From the NCBI GenBank assembly GCA_035999365.1, contig DASYGT010000044.1:62001-126000 (forward strand): a stretch of 64,000 bases of DNA, in the 5' to 3' direction. The translations under genes were made by a program, and so were the position numbers. Below the pieces are notes generated by a model that was not told the DNA's origin, did no database searches, and worked only from the letters and a program-made list of their open reading frames with translations. The first letter of the stretch is position 1. Each line of letters opens with the position of its first letter. This DNA comes from DASYGT01 sp035999365. GTDB lineage: Bacteria; Actinomycetota; Actinomycetes; Mycobacteriales; Jatrophihabitantaceae. Below, one piece after another: positions 8,175 through 25,400 of this stretch.

Positions 8175-9008
8175 CTACCGCTTCTTGTTGGACTTGCGAC
8201 GGCGGACGATCATGGCGTCGCTGGACTTGCGGCGACGGGTTCGGCCCTCGGGCTTGCCGCCCGGGTTGACCGGGTGACGCCCACCGGACGTCTTACCCTC
8301 GCCACCACCGTGCGGGTGGTCGACCGGGTTCATGGCCACGCCACGGACGGTCGGGCGCTTGCCCTTCCAGCGCATACGCCCGGCCTTGCCCCAGTTGATG
8401 TTCGACTGCTCGGCATTGCCGACTTCGCCGACCGTTGCCCGGCAGCGGACGTCGACGTTGCGGATTTCGCCGGAGGGCATCCGTAGCTGTGCGTAGGGAC
8501 CCTCCTTCGCAACGAGCTGGACGCTCGCGCCGGCCGAACGCGCGATCTTGGCGCCGCCACCCGGACGGAGCTCGATCGCGTGGATCACCGTGCCGACCGG
8601 GATGTTGCGCAGTGGCAACGAGTTGCCCGGCTTGATGTCGGCACTCGGGCCGTTCTCGATCTGGTCACCCTGCTTCAGCAGCCGGGGGGCCAAGATGTAG
8701 CGCTTCTCGCCGTCGGCGTAGTGCAGCAGCGCGATGCGCGCGGTCCGGTTCGGGTCGTACTCGATGTGCGCGACCTTGGCCGGGACGCCGTCCTTGTCGT
8801 GACGACGGAAATCGATCACGCGGTAGGCGCGCTTGTGGCCGCCGCCCTGGTGCCGCGTCGTGATCCTGCCCTGGTTGTTGCGACCGCCCTTGCTGTGCAG
8901 CGGGCGCACCAGCGACTTCTCCGGGGTGTCCCGAGTGATCTCGGCGAAGTCCGAGACCGAGGAGCCACGTCGACCGGGCGTGGTCGGCTTGTACTTGCGG
9001 ATTGCCAT
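8175..9008 (-). CDS. rplB: Ribosomal protein L2
   Basis: Core 50S protein needed for subunit joining and peptidyl-transferase activity. The C-terminal signature GVAMNPVDHPHGGGEGK is intact, including the conserved histidine; the N-terminus has the KYKPTTPGRRGSSVSDF start. 277 residues is the standard length. 5 nt after rplW. Confidence 0.99.
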   Translation of the reverse strand: MAIRKYKPTTPGRRGSSVSDFAEITRDTPEKSLVRPLHSKGGRNNQGRITTRHQGGGHKRAYRVIDFRRHDKDGVPAKVAHIEYDPNRTARIALLHYADGEKRYILAPRLLKQGDQIENGPSADIKPGNSLPLRNIPVGTVIHAIELRPGGGAKIARSAGASVQLVAKEGPYAQLRMPSGEIRNVDVRCRATVGEVGNAEQSNINWGKAGRMRWKGKRPTVRGVAMNPVDHPHGGGEGKTSGGRHPVNPGGKPEGRTRRRKSSDAMIVRRRKSNKKR

Positions 9009-9013
9009 GGCCG

Positions 9014-9307
9014 TTACCCCACCTGTCCGAAAACGTCGATGCGGTCGCCGGCGCGCAGCGTGACGATGGCGCGTTTCACGCTCTTGCGGGTGCCGAAGCC
9101 ACCGCGCGCGCGCTTGCGCTTGCCCTGCCGGTTCAGCGTGTTCACGTCGGTGACCTTGACGCCGAACACCTTCTCGACCGCGATCTTGATCTGCGTCTTG
9201 TTAGCCAGCGGGTGGACGTCGAACGTGTACTTGTTCTCGTCCAGCAGGCCATAGCTCTTCTCCGAGATAACCGGAGCGAGCAGCACGTCGCGAGGATCGT
9301 CAAACAT
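9014..9307 (-). CDS. rplW: Ribosomal protein L23
   Basis: Tunnel-exit protein that docks trigger factor and SRP. 97 residues with VLLAPVISEKSYGLLDENKY, VEKVFGVKV and the KRARGGFGTRKSVKRAIVTL segment. The ATG overlaps the rplD stop by one base. Confidence 0.98.
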   Translation of the reverse strand: MFDDPRDVLLAPVISEKSYGLLDENKYTFDVHPLANKTQIKIAVEKVFGVKVTDVNTLNRQGKRKRARGGFGTRKSVKRAIVTLRAGDRIDVFGQVG

Positions 9308-10206
9308 CAGTCGGTCTCCTCATCGCTCTGCTCTGCGTCAGCGACCGGCTCGCTGCTCTTCTTCGCAGCACTCGCGGACTTCTTCGCCGCCGCCTTCTTC
9401 GGGGCGGCCTTCTCGGTCGCCACCTTGTCGGTCGCCACCTTGCCGGTCGCCACCTTCTTCGCCGCCTTCTTGGGGGCTGCCTCGACTGCTGTCGGCTCGT
9501 CGACCTCGGTTTCGAGGCTGCTCGCAGCACCCTTCGCCGATTTGCCGCTGGCCGGACCCGCGAGGAACGCCTCGAGCGCCCCCTGCGTGAACACGACCTC
9601 GTCGCTGATCAGCACGTCATAGGTGTTGAGTTGACCGGGCTCGAGCAGATGCACCGAATCGATGTTGCGCAGGCTCTTCCAGGTCAGGTCGTCCGACCGC
9701 TCGGCAACGACCAGGACGTGCCGCGCCGAACTGACCTTGGCCAGCGTCGCAGCGGCATCCTTCGTGGACGGGAGCTCGCCGGAAACCAGCGAGGACACCA
9801 CGACGACACGATCGTTGCGCGCCCGGTCGCTCAGCGCGCCACGCAGTGCCGCGGCCTTCATCTTCTTGGGGGTGCGCTGGTCGTAGCTGCGTGGCTGCGG
9901 GCCGTGCACGACGCCACCGCCGACGAACTGCGGCGCGCGGGTCGAGCCCTGGCGGGCGCGTCCCGTGCCCTTCTGGCGGTACGGCTTCTTGCCACCACCG
10001 CGAACCTCGGCACGCGTCTTGGTGGAGTGGGTGCCTTGGCGTCCGGCCGCCTGCTGGGCGACGACGACCTGGTGGATGAGAGCAAGGTTGACCGGCACGT
10101 CGAAGACGTCGGCAGGAAGCTCGACCGTGGCGGCCTTGGCGGCGTTGCCGGCCTTGCCGGACTTCGCGGTGTCGATCGGGTTCTGGACAGTGACCGAGAG
10201 CGTCAT
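9307..10206 (-). CDS. rplD: Ribosomal protein L4 with Lys/Ala-rich C-terminal extension
   Basis: 50S protein lining the exit tunnel; in E. coli also the S10-operon autoregulator. The start at 10206 (MTLSVTVQNPIDTAKSGKAG) overlaps the rplC stop by 4 nt, so the longer in-frame reading upstream is rejected. Core features include RAEVRGGGKKPYRQKGTGRA and the FVGGGVVHGPQPRSY segment. The core ends near residue 220; the last 78 residues are a Lys/Ala/Glu tail containing KVAT repeated in KVATGKVATDKVATEK and ending acidic (EQSDEETD). Total 299 residues, about 80 more than usual. Confidence 0.96.
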   Translation of the reverse strand: MTLSVTVQNPIDTAKSGKAGNAAKAATVELPADVFDVPVNLALIHQVVVAQQAAGRQGTHSTKTRAEVRGGGKKPYRQKGTGRARQGSTRAPQFVGGGVVHGPQPRSYDQRTPKKMKAAALRGALSDRARNDRVVVVSSLVSGELPSTKDAAATLAKVSSARHVLVVAERSDDLTWKSLRNIDSVHLLEPGQLNTYDVLISDEVVFTQGALEAFLAGPASGKSAKGAASSLETEVDEPTAVEAAPKKAAKKVATGKVATDKVATEKAAPKKAAAKKSASAAKKSSEPVADAEQSDEETD

Positions 10207-10853
10207 GCCTGGCCTCCCTTCGCGGCGGTGCGGACCAGTACGAGGCCGCCCTTCGGACCCGGGATGGCGCCCTTGATGAGCAGCAGGCCACGCTCGGCAT
10301 CGACCAGGTGCACGGTCAGGCTCTGTGTCGTCTGGGACTCGTGACCCATCCGGCCCGCCATCTTGAGCCCCTTGAAGACGCGTCCCGGCGTGGCACACGC
10401 GCCGATCGACCCGGGCTTGCGGTGGTTGCGGTGCGAGCCGTGCGACGACGAGACGCCGTGGAAGCCATGCCGCTTCATGACGCCCGCCGTGCCCTTGCCC
10501 TTGGTGGTGCCGGTGACATCGACACTCGCGCCGGCGGCGAAGACGTCGACGCCGACCTCCTGCCCGATCGAGTAGCCCTCGATGGAGTCGGTGCGCACCT
10601 CTACGAGGTGGCGGCGCGGCGTCACGTCGACGGCCTTGAAGTGCCCGGCCACCGGCTTGGTGACCTTGCGCGGGTCGATCTGCCCGTAGGCGAGCTGGAC
10701 GGCGGTGTAGCCGTCCTTCTCCTGCGTGCGGATCTGGGTGACGACGCATGGCCCGGCCTTGACGACGGTGACCGGAACGATCCGGTTGTTCTCGTCGAAG
10801 ACCTGGGTCATACCGAGCTTCTCGCCCAGAATTCCCTTAGTGTCCGTAGCCAT
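10203..10853 (-). CDS. rplC: Ribosomal protein L3
   Basis: Early 50S assembly protein next to the peptidyl-transferase centre. GILGEKLGMTQVFDENNR at the start and the signature GTAGVMKRHGFHGVSSSHGS region are conserved. 216 residues. 17 nt after rpsJ; overlaps rplD by 4 nt. Confidence 0.98.
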   Translation of the reverse strand: MATDTKGILGEKLGMTQVFDENNRIVPVTVVKAGPCVVTQIRTQEKDGYTAVQLAYGQIDPRKVTKPVAGHFKAVDVTPRRHLVEVRTDSIEGYSIGQEVGVDVFAAGASVDVTGTTKGKGTAGVMKRHGFHGVSSSHGSHRNHRKPGSIGACATPGRVFKGLKMAGRMGHESQTTQSLTVHLVDAERGLLLIKGAIPGPKGGLVLVRTAAKGGQA

Positions 10854-10870
10854 TGGTGAGATCTCTCCGC

Positions 10871-11176
10871 TTACTGGATGTTCACGTCGACGCTGGCCGG
10901 CAGATCGATGCGCATCAGCGCGTCGACCGTCTTCGGCGTCGGATCGAGGATGTCGATGAGTCGCTTGTGCGTGCGCATCTCGAAGTGCTCGCGGCTGTCC
11001 TTGTACTTGTGCGGCGAGCGGATCACGCAGTAGATGTTCTTCTCCGTCGGCAGCGGCACCGGACCGACGACCCGAGCACCGGTGCGCGTCACCGTTTCGA
11101 CAATCTTGCGCGCGCTGGCGTCGATGGCCTCGTGGTCGTAGGCCTTGAGCCGAATGCGGATCTTTTGTCCCGCCAT
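10871..11176 (-). CDS. rpsJ: Ribosomal protein S10
   Basis: 30S head protein that also partners NusB in antitermination and bridges NusG to ribosomes. The start at 11176 (MAGQKIRIRLKAYDHEAID) gives the standard 101 residues; an ATG 18 nt upstream would add six atypical residues. Conserved segment: SPHKYKDSREHFEMRTHKR. It is the first gene of the S10-spc operon, 135 nt after the end of tuf, from which it is separated by a strong hairpin. Confidence 0.98.
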   Translation of the reverse strand: MAGQKIRIRLKAYDHEAIDASARKIVETVTRTGARVVGPVPLPTEKNIYCVIRSPHKYKDSREHFEMRTHKRLIDILDPTPKTVDALMRIDLPASVDVNIQ

Positions 11177-11268
11177 CGTTGGCACTTCCCTCACTCGTGA
11201 ACGCTGTGCTGCTGCCTCAGGATCAAGCTCGCGGCTGCCGGATTAAGGACGTATAGCCGGAGCAGGTA

Positions 11269-11301
11269 CCGGGTGGGTCCGATCTCTCGAGACCCACCCG
11301 G
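11269..11301 (-). terminator. Terminator after tuf
   Basis: An 11-bp perfect stem (CCGGGTGGGTC paired with GACCCACCCGG) with an 11-nt loop lies directly after the tuf stop codon and before the S10 operon. It lacks a clear T-run, as is common in actinobacteria. It separates the str and S10 transcripts. Confidence 0.7.
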
Positions 11302-11311
11302 GTCGTACTAC

Positions 11312-12508
11312 CTACTTGACGATCTTGGTGACGCGGCCCGCACCGACCGTGCGACCACCCTCGCGAATGGCGAAGCGAAGGCCGTCCTCCATGGCGATCG
11401 GCTGGATCAGCGCGACCGTCATCTCGGTGTTGTCGCCCGGCATGACCATTTCGGTGCCCTCGGGGAGGGTCACCACGCCGGTCACGTCGGTGGTGCGGAA
11501 GTAGAACTGCGGGCGGTAGTTGTTGAAGAACGGCGTGTGGCGGCCGCCCTCGTCCTTGCTCAGGATGTAGACGTTCGCCTCGAAGTCGGTGTGCGGGGTG
11601 GTCGTGCCTGGCTTGATCACGACCTGTCCGCGCTCGACGTCCTCACGCTTGATGCCACGCAGCAGCAGACCGACGTTCTCGCCCGCCTGACCCTCGTCGA
11701 GGAGCTTGCGGAACATCTCGATGCCGGTGACGGTCGTCGTCTGCTTGTCCGGGTGGATACCGATGATGTCGACGGTCTCGTTCACCTTGAGCACGCCGCG
11801 CTCGATGCGACCGGTGACGACGGTGCCGCGACCGGTGATCGTGAAGACGTCCTCGATCGGCATGAGGAACGGCTTCTCGGTCTCGCGTACCGGCTGCGGG
11901 ATCGACTCGTCGACGGCCTTCATCAGCTCGAGCACCGACTCGCCCCACTTGGCGTCGCCCTCGAGCGCCTTCAGCGCCGAGACGCGGACGATCGGAGCGT
12001 CGTCGCCGTCGAATTCGTACTGGTTGAGCAGCTCGCGGACCTCGAGCTCGACGAGCTCCATGATCTCTTCGTCGTCAACCATGTCGGCCTTGTTGAGCGC
12101 CACGACGATGTAGGGGACGCCGACCTGACGAGCGAGCAGCACGTGCTCCTTCGTCTGCGGCATAGGGCCGTCGGTGGCTGCGACGACGAGGATCGCGCCG
12201 TCCATCTGAGCCGCGCCGGTGATCATGTTCTTGATGTAGTCGGCGTGACCGGGGCAGTCGACGTGCGCGTAGTGGCGCGACTCGGTCTGGTACTCGATGT
12301 GCGCGATGGAGATCGTGATACCGCGCTGCCGCTCCTCAGGCGCCTTGTCGATCTGGTCGAACGCCTCGGTGTTCGGATTCATGTCCGGGTACTTGTCGTG
12401 CAGGACGCGCGAGATGGCCGCGGTCAGCGTCGTCTTGCCATGGTCGATGTGACCAATGGTGCCGATGTTGACGTGCGGCTTGGTCCGCTCGAACTTCGCC
12501 TTCGCCAC
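11312..12508 (-). CDS. tuf: Translation elongation factor Tu
   Basis: GTPase that delivers aminoacyl-tRNA to the ribosomal A site. The GTG start at 12508 (AKAKFERTKPHVNIG) has a GAAGGAAAGG ribosome site upstream and gives 398 residues. G1 GHIDHGKTTLT, the DCPGH motif and NKAD are intact, followed by domains II and III. It lies 98 nt after fusA and ends the str operon. Confidence 0.99.
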   Translation of the reverse strand: MAKAKFERTKPHVNIGTIGHIDHGKTTLTAAISRVLHDKYPDMNPNTEAFDQIDKAPEERQRGITISIAHIEYQTESRHYAHVDCPGHADYIKNMITGAAQMDGAILVVAATDGPMPQTKEHVLLARQVGVPYIVVALNKADMVDDEEIMELVELEVRELLNQYEFDGDDAPIVRVSALKALEGDAKWGESVLELMKAVDESIPQPVRETEKPFLMPIEDVFTITGRGTVVTGRIERGVLKVNETVDIIGIHPDKQTTTVTGIEMFRKLLDEGQAGENVGLLLRGIKREDVERGQVVIKPGTTTPHTDFEANVYILSKDEGGRHTPFFNNYRPQFYFRTTDVTGVVTLPEGTEMVMPGDNTEMTVALIQPIAMEDGLRFAIREGGRTVGAGRVTKIVK

Positions 12509-12606
12509 TGTGAATCCCTTTCCTTCGGGCTGTTTGCCGGTCTTCGTCCGGCTGTTTGGACTGTGTCTTGTAAAACTCGGGTGTCCGCGCGAGCGGACGA
12601 GCTGCA

Positions 12607-14703
<2,097 letters not shown>

Positions 14704-14771
14704 TTCTCTCTCTCGTCTTCAGTGCGGCGGGCTGCCTTCTACCCGGGTTGCGGGCGTTCGGCGGGGTGTTG

Positions 14772-15242
14772 TTACCAGCGGTAGTGCGCGAAGGCCTTGT
14801 TGGACTCGGCCATCTTGTGGGTGTCCTCGCGACGCTTTACCGCGGCACCGAGGCCGTTGCTGGCGTCGAGCAGTTCGTTGGTCAGACGCTCGGTCATCGT
14901 CTTCTCGCGACGCTGCCGCGAGTAGCTGACGAGCCAGCGAAGGGCGAGCGTGGTGCTGCGGCCCGGCTTGACCTCGACCGGCACCTGGTAGGTGGCGCCA
15001 CCGACTCGCCGGCTCTTGACCTCAATGGTCGGCTTGACGTTGTCGAGTGCACGCTTGAGCGTGATGACCGGGTCGTTGCCGCTCTTCTCGCGGGTGCCTT
15101 CGAGGGCGCCGTAGACGATGCTCTCGGCGACGGAGCGCTTGCCGTGCAGCAGGATCTTGTTGACCAGCTGCGTCACGAGCGGCGAGCTGTACACCGGGTC
15201 GATGACGAGGGGGCGCTTGGGCGCCGGACCCTTGCGGGGCAT
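14772..15242 (-). CDS. rpsG: Ribosomal protein S7
   Basis: Nucleates assembly of the 30S head; translational repressor of the str operon in E. coli. 156 residues with MPRKGPAPKRPLVIDPVY at the N-terminus, GGATYQVPVEVKPGRSTTLA in the middle and KREDTHKMAESNKAFAHYRW at the end. 33 nt after rpsL. Confidence 0.99.
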   Translation of the reverse strand: MPRKGPAPKRPLVIDPVYSSPLVTQLVNKILLHGKRSVAESIVYGALEGTREKSGNDPVITLKRALDNVKPTIEVKSRRVGGATYQVPVEVKPGRSTTLALRWLVSYSRQRREKTMTERLTNELLDASNGLGAAVKRREDTHKMAESNKAFAHYRW

Positions 15243-15275
15243 GCTAAATCTCCTTGTTCTTCGCGCGGGCGCTCA

Positions 15276-15650
15276 TCAGGACTTCTCCTTCTTGGCGCCG
15301 TAGCGGCTGCGGGCCTGCTTGCGGCCGCGAACACCCTGGGTGTCGAGCGAACCGCGGATGATCTTGTAGCGGACACCCGGAAGGTCCTTCACCCGGCCGC
15401 CGCGAACGAGCACGATCGAGTGCTCCTGCAGGTTGTGGCCGACGCCCGGGATGTAGGCGGTGACCTCGATGCCGCTGGTCAGTCGGACGCGAGCCACCTT
15501 GCGCAGCGCGGAGTTCGGCTTCTTCGGCGTCGTCGTGTAGACGCGCGTGCAGACGCCGCGGCGCTGGGGCGAGCCCTTGAGCGCCGGCGTCTTGGTCTTG
15601 CTGATCTTGTCTTCGCGACCCTTGCGGACCAGCTGATTGATCGTAGGCAT
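15276..15650 (-). CDS. rpsL: Ribosomal protein S12
   Basis: Decoding-centre protein, 124 residues. MPTINQLVRKGREDK begins the protein. The two loops where streptomycin-resistance mutations arise, PKKPNSALRK and GGRVKDLPGVRY, have the normal lysines. First gene of the str operon; the 475 nt upstream of it hold no gene and presumably contain its promoter. Confidence 0.99.
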   Translation of the reverse strand: MPTINQLVRKGREDKISKTKTPALKGSPQRRGVCTRVYTTTPKKPNSALRKVARVRLTSGIEVTAYIPGVGHNLQEHSIVLVRGGRVKDLPGVRYKIIRGSLDTQGVRGRKQARSRYGAKKEKS

Positions 15651-16042
15651 GCGGCCTGCAATCTCCTCGTTCGCCGATTGGTTCAGTGATGACGCTGCTG
15701 TGGTGTTGCTCGTCGTGCTGCGGAACTACATACCACCGGTCCCCGCGGTCGGGCGTGTCGCAGCCCTTGCACAGGCCAGCCCGAGGAGAATCGCTCGATC
15801 TGGACAGTGGTCCCGGCCCGCTTACGCCCCCCTACAGCCCCCGGAAAATGGGGCCTGTACGAGGCTGCGCCACGAGGCACGGATTGGGGCCCGAATCGCT
15901 CCGGGCACAAGCAAGTAGCTTACCGGGGGACCCCGGAGATAGCCAAATTCCTCACCTACCGGTCCTCCGCCGATCACAGCCCCCACCCGACCCGACATTC
16001 CGGACAGCGAGCGCGGCTCAGGTCTTGCTCCAGGAGGTGCGA
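15651..16042. other. Intergenic region upstream of the str operon
   Basis: No coding region with family support is seen here; short overlapping frames on both strands look random. The half nearest rpsL should carry the str promoter and leader, but I could not find a convincing -35/-10 pair by eye. The half nearest rpoC runs into the rpoC terminator hairpin. Confidence 0.5.
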
Positions 16043-16113
16043 CACGGGGCGGGAAGGTACTTCCCGAGGGGATCAAGCCTGACCGCCCCGAGGAAGGACC
16101 TCCCCGCCCCCTG
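16043..16113 (-). terminator. Terminator structure after rpoC
   Basis: Two arms, 16043-16058 and 16098-16113, pair at 14 of 16 positions; a second perfect small hairpin (GGGAAG-GTA-CTTCCC) at 16051-16065 competes with one arm. The structure starts 12 nt past the rpoC stop. No T-run. Confidence 0.5.
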
Positions 16114-16125
16114 TCTTCCAGCTAG

Positions 16126-20046
<3,921 letters not shown>

Positions 20047-20123
20047 GATTTCCTTCTTTCAATTCCCTTGTCGGGGTCCCCGACACGTTTTCGAGCGAAG
20101 CGATGAAAACTTGGTGGGGTGAA

Positions 20124-23576
<3,453 letters not shown>

Positions 23577-23729
23577 GGACTACTGACCGGTGCCGAACTG
23601 CGCGCCTTCCCTCCGCCTGACCCGCGCGAGGAGCCACCGCGAGGCGTCGATCGCCGGAAATCCGGGGCCGGGCACCACGAAGTAGGCCCTTGACGGGCCG
23701 CAGGGAGGAAGAGGGCAGCGCAAAGTTGC
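23577..23729 (-). other. 5' leader of rpoB
   Basis: Expected untranslated leader of about 145 nt between the predicted rpoB promoter and the ATG. I see no gene and no clear attenuator hairpin in it. The next 180 nt upstream (to 23937) hold only the promoter, unassigned sequence and a triplicated 13-bp unit at the end of the Mce operon. Confidence 0.45.
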
Positions 23730-23758
23730 AGTCTAGCCATCTTGGGCACGGCTAGCAA
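23730..23758 (-). promoter_or_regulatory. Predicted rpoB promoter
   Basis: On the minus strand: -35 TTGCTA, a 17-bp spacer, -10 TAGACT. Spacing is optimal and the -10 fits TANNNT of the housekeeping sigma factor. The start point would be near 23722. It implies that rpoBC is transcribed separately from the Mce operon upstream. Confidence 0.65.
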
Positions 23759-23907
23759 GGCCGGCCCGGGGCCCACGTTCGACCACCGGATGGCGTGTTC
23801 AGAAAGGGTGCCTCGCGTCCGGGCCGACGTCAAGCATTTCCAGGGCTCGGCGTGGATATCGCGCGATCCTGTGGAAAACCTGCTCGCGGGCTGCGCGCCC
23901 ACCCGGT

Positions 23908-23946
23908 CGGCTCAGGAGGTCGGCTCAGGAGGTCGGCTCAGGAGGT
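23908..23946. repeat. Three 13-bp tandem repeats over a stop codon
   Basis: CGGCTCAGGAGGT occurs three times head to tail with no mismatch. On the minus strand the unit contains TGA, so the stop codon of the last Mce-associated gene (at 23938-23940) is repeated twice more downstream. Probably slippage; shortening or gain by one unit would leave the protein unchanged. Confidence 0.9.
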
Positions 23947-24771
23947 CGTGGTCATGTTCGACACCAGCCATTGGCCGCCGACCTTGTTGAGCGTGACGAC
24001 GGCGTTGGAGATGTCCAGCCGCGGCCCGGAGGTGATCGTCTTGCTCGACACCTGCTGCTGCCCGTACACGACGATCACCCATTGCTTGCCGTCCGGGCTC
24101 ACGCTCGAGACACCGGCCTTCTCGACCTGGAAGACCTGGACGACGTTGCTCTGCGGTGCGATCTGCTTCACCGTCGTGTCCATCAGCTTCGTGTAGTCGG
24201 CCTTCAGCTGGCCGGTGGCGCACGCTTGGCCGGCCTTCTCCGAGGCGGCCAGCGTGCGGTAGTCGTAGGACAAGATGCGGGCGGTGCAGGTCTTCGCCGC
24301 GGCCAGCACCTGTTGGCGTTCGGTGTTTCGGCGGGCGTCGGTGGATGACTTCGCCCACCAGACCCCATGGCTCAGCCACAGACCGATGCCGAGCACGGCG
24401 GCGACGGCCACTGACGCGACGATGATCAACGCGAGACCGGCGGTGGCCAGCCGACGCTGATACGTCGTCGCGTCCAACGGGGCACTTCGGGCCTTTGGCT
24501 GCTTCGGGGGCTTCGCGGTCTTGGGCTTCTGGGGCGGCGCCGCCGACGTCGGTGGTGCAGTCGTTGCGGTTGATCGACGGCCCCGTGCCGCCGATGAAGA
24601 CTCCGTCTTCGTGGAATCCTCGCCGGCCGGTCGCGGGCCGGGCATCGGCCGGCCGCCGATGCGGCGTGCCCGGCTGGCCGCTTGGGCGCCAGGGTTCGGC
24701 CTGCGAGGGGCGTCGCCGCCCGGCTCGTCGACTCGCTCGGCGGTCTGGTCGTCGTTCGTCGAGTCGCTCAT
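23938..24771 (-). CDS. Mce-associated membrane protein, larger
   Basis: Likely accessory subunit of the Mce importer. The 277-residue product has a disordered N-terminal region of about 95 residues rich in Pro, Ala, Arg and Thr, one transmembrane helix at about 108-134, then an extracytoplasmic alpha+beta domain like that of Mam proteins (YRTLAASEKAGQACATG; DGKQWVIVVYGQQQVSSK). The start at 24771 forms an ATGA overlap with the previous gene; the in-frame ATG 36 nt upstream would lie inside that gene. Last gene of the operon. Assignment rests on fold pattern and position. Confidence 0.8.
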   Translation of the reverse strand: MSDSTNDDQTAERVDEPGGDAPRRPNPGAQAASRARRIGGRPMPGPRPAGEDSTKTESSSAARGRRSTATTAPPTSAAPPQKPKTAKPPKQPKARSAPLDATTYQRRLATAGLALIIVASVAVAAVLGIGLWLSHGVWWAKSSTDARRNTERQQVLAAAKTCTARILSYDYRTLAASEKAGQACATGQLKADYTKLMDTTVKQIAPQSNVVQVFQVEKAGVSSVSPDGKQWVIVVYGQQQVSSKTITSGPRLDISNAVVTLNKVGGQWLVSNMTTTS

Positions 24772-25307
24772 ACCAGCCCCACCGACACGAGATTGCTGGC
24801 AAGCCACTTGCCCTTGACCTGGGACATGGTGATCTCGAACCGGGCAGTCGAGGCGAGCGTCTTGGATCCGGAATCGGGAACCTTGAAACCCTGCGCCGAG
24901 ATCAGCACGGCGTAGTTGCCACCGCTGGACTCCTCGAAGGCCGATGCGGTGACCTGGCCCTGGAGGTCGAACTTTCCGCTCGTCATCTGGCTCAGCAGCG
25001 TGTTCTTCTTGGCAGCGTCACTGAGATCCTGTGCCAGCGCACCAGTGGCTCCCGATCGCGCTCTGGCGTAGTCGGCATCGAAGCTCTTGCGCGAGTAGCT
25101 CAGCAGGTTGATGACCTGCTTGGAGGCTGCGTCCACTGCGGCGCTCTCGGTCGCCGTGAGCCCGACCTGCGCCGCGGCGTGCTGGTGCCGGTGCCGGGCA
25201 GGCAACAACAGCGTCACGAGGAGAACCACGAGCACGACGGCGATCGTCGCGAGGATCGACGCGACGATCCAACGCAGCCGCGCACGAGGTGTCGGCGTTT
25301 CGGTCAT
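24768..25307 (-). CDS. Mce-associated membrane protein, smaller
   Basis: 179 residues: short cytoplasmic N-terminus, one transmembrane helix at about 13-35, then a soluble domain with the Mam-type start (TESAAVDAASKQVINLLSYS) and end (VKGKWLASNLVSVGLV). Mam proteins are encoded in pairs at the end of mce operons and stabilise the complex, as here. It lies 93 nt after mceF and overlaps the second mam gene by 4 nt. Confidence 0.82.
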   Translation of the reverse strand: MTETPTPRARLRWIVASILATIAVVLVVLLVTLLLPARHRHQHAAAQVGLTATESAAVDAASKQVINLLSYSRKSFDADYARARSGATGALAQDLSDAAKKNTLLSQMTSGKFDLQGQVTASAFEESSGGNYAVLISAQGFKVPDSGSKTLASTARFEITMSQVKGKWLASNLVSVGLV

Positions 25308-25400
25308 GGTTCCCTTCGTGGCATCGGCAGGCGCGGCGCATCACCTGCCGCACCCTTGCGGCAAGGCGGGAGCGCAAGCTTCAGCGCAGTCCGTCGGTCA

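Noticed and set aside
10207..10749. In-frame extension of rplD upstream into rplC
   Set aside because: The extra part overlaps rplC in another frame and is not L4-like; the ATG at 10206 has the typical 4-nt overlap.
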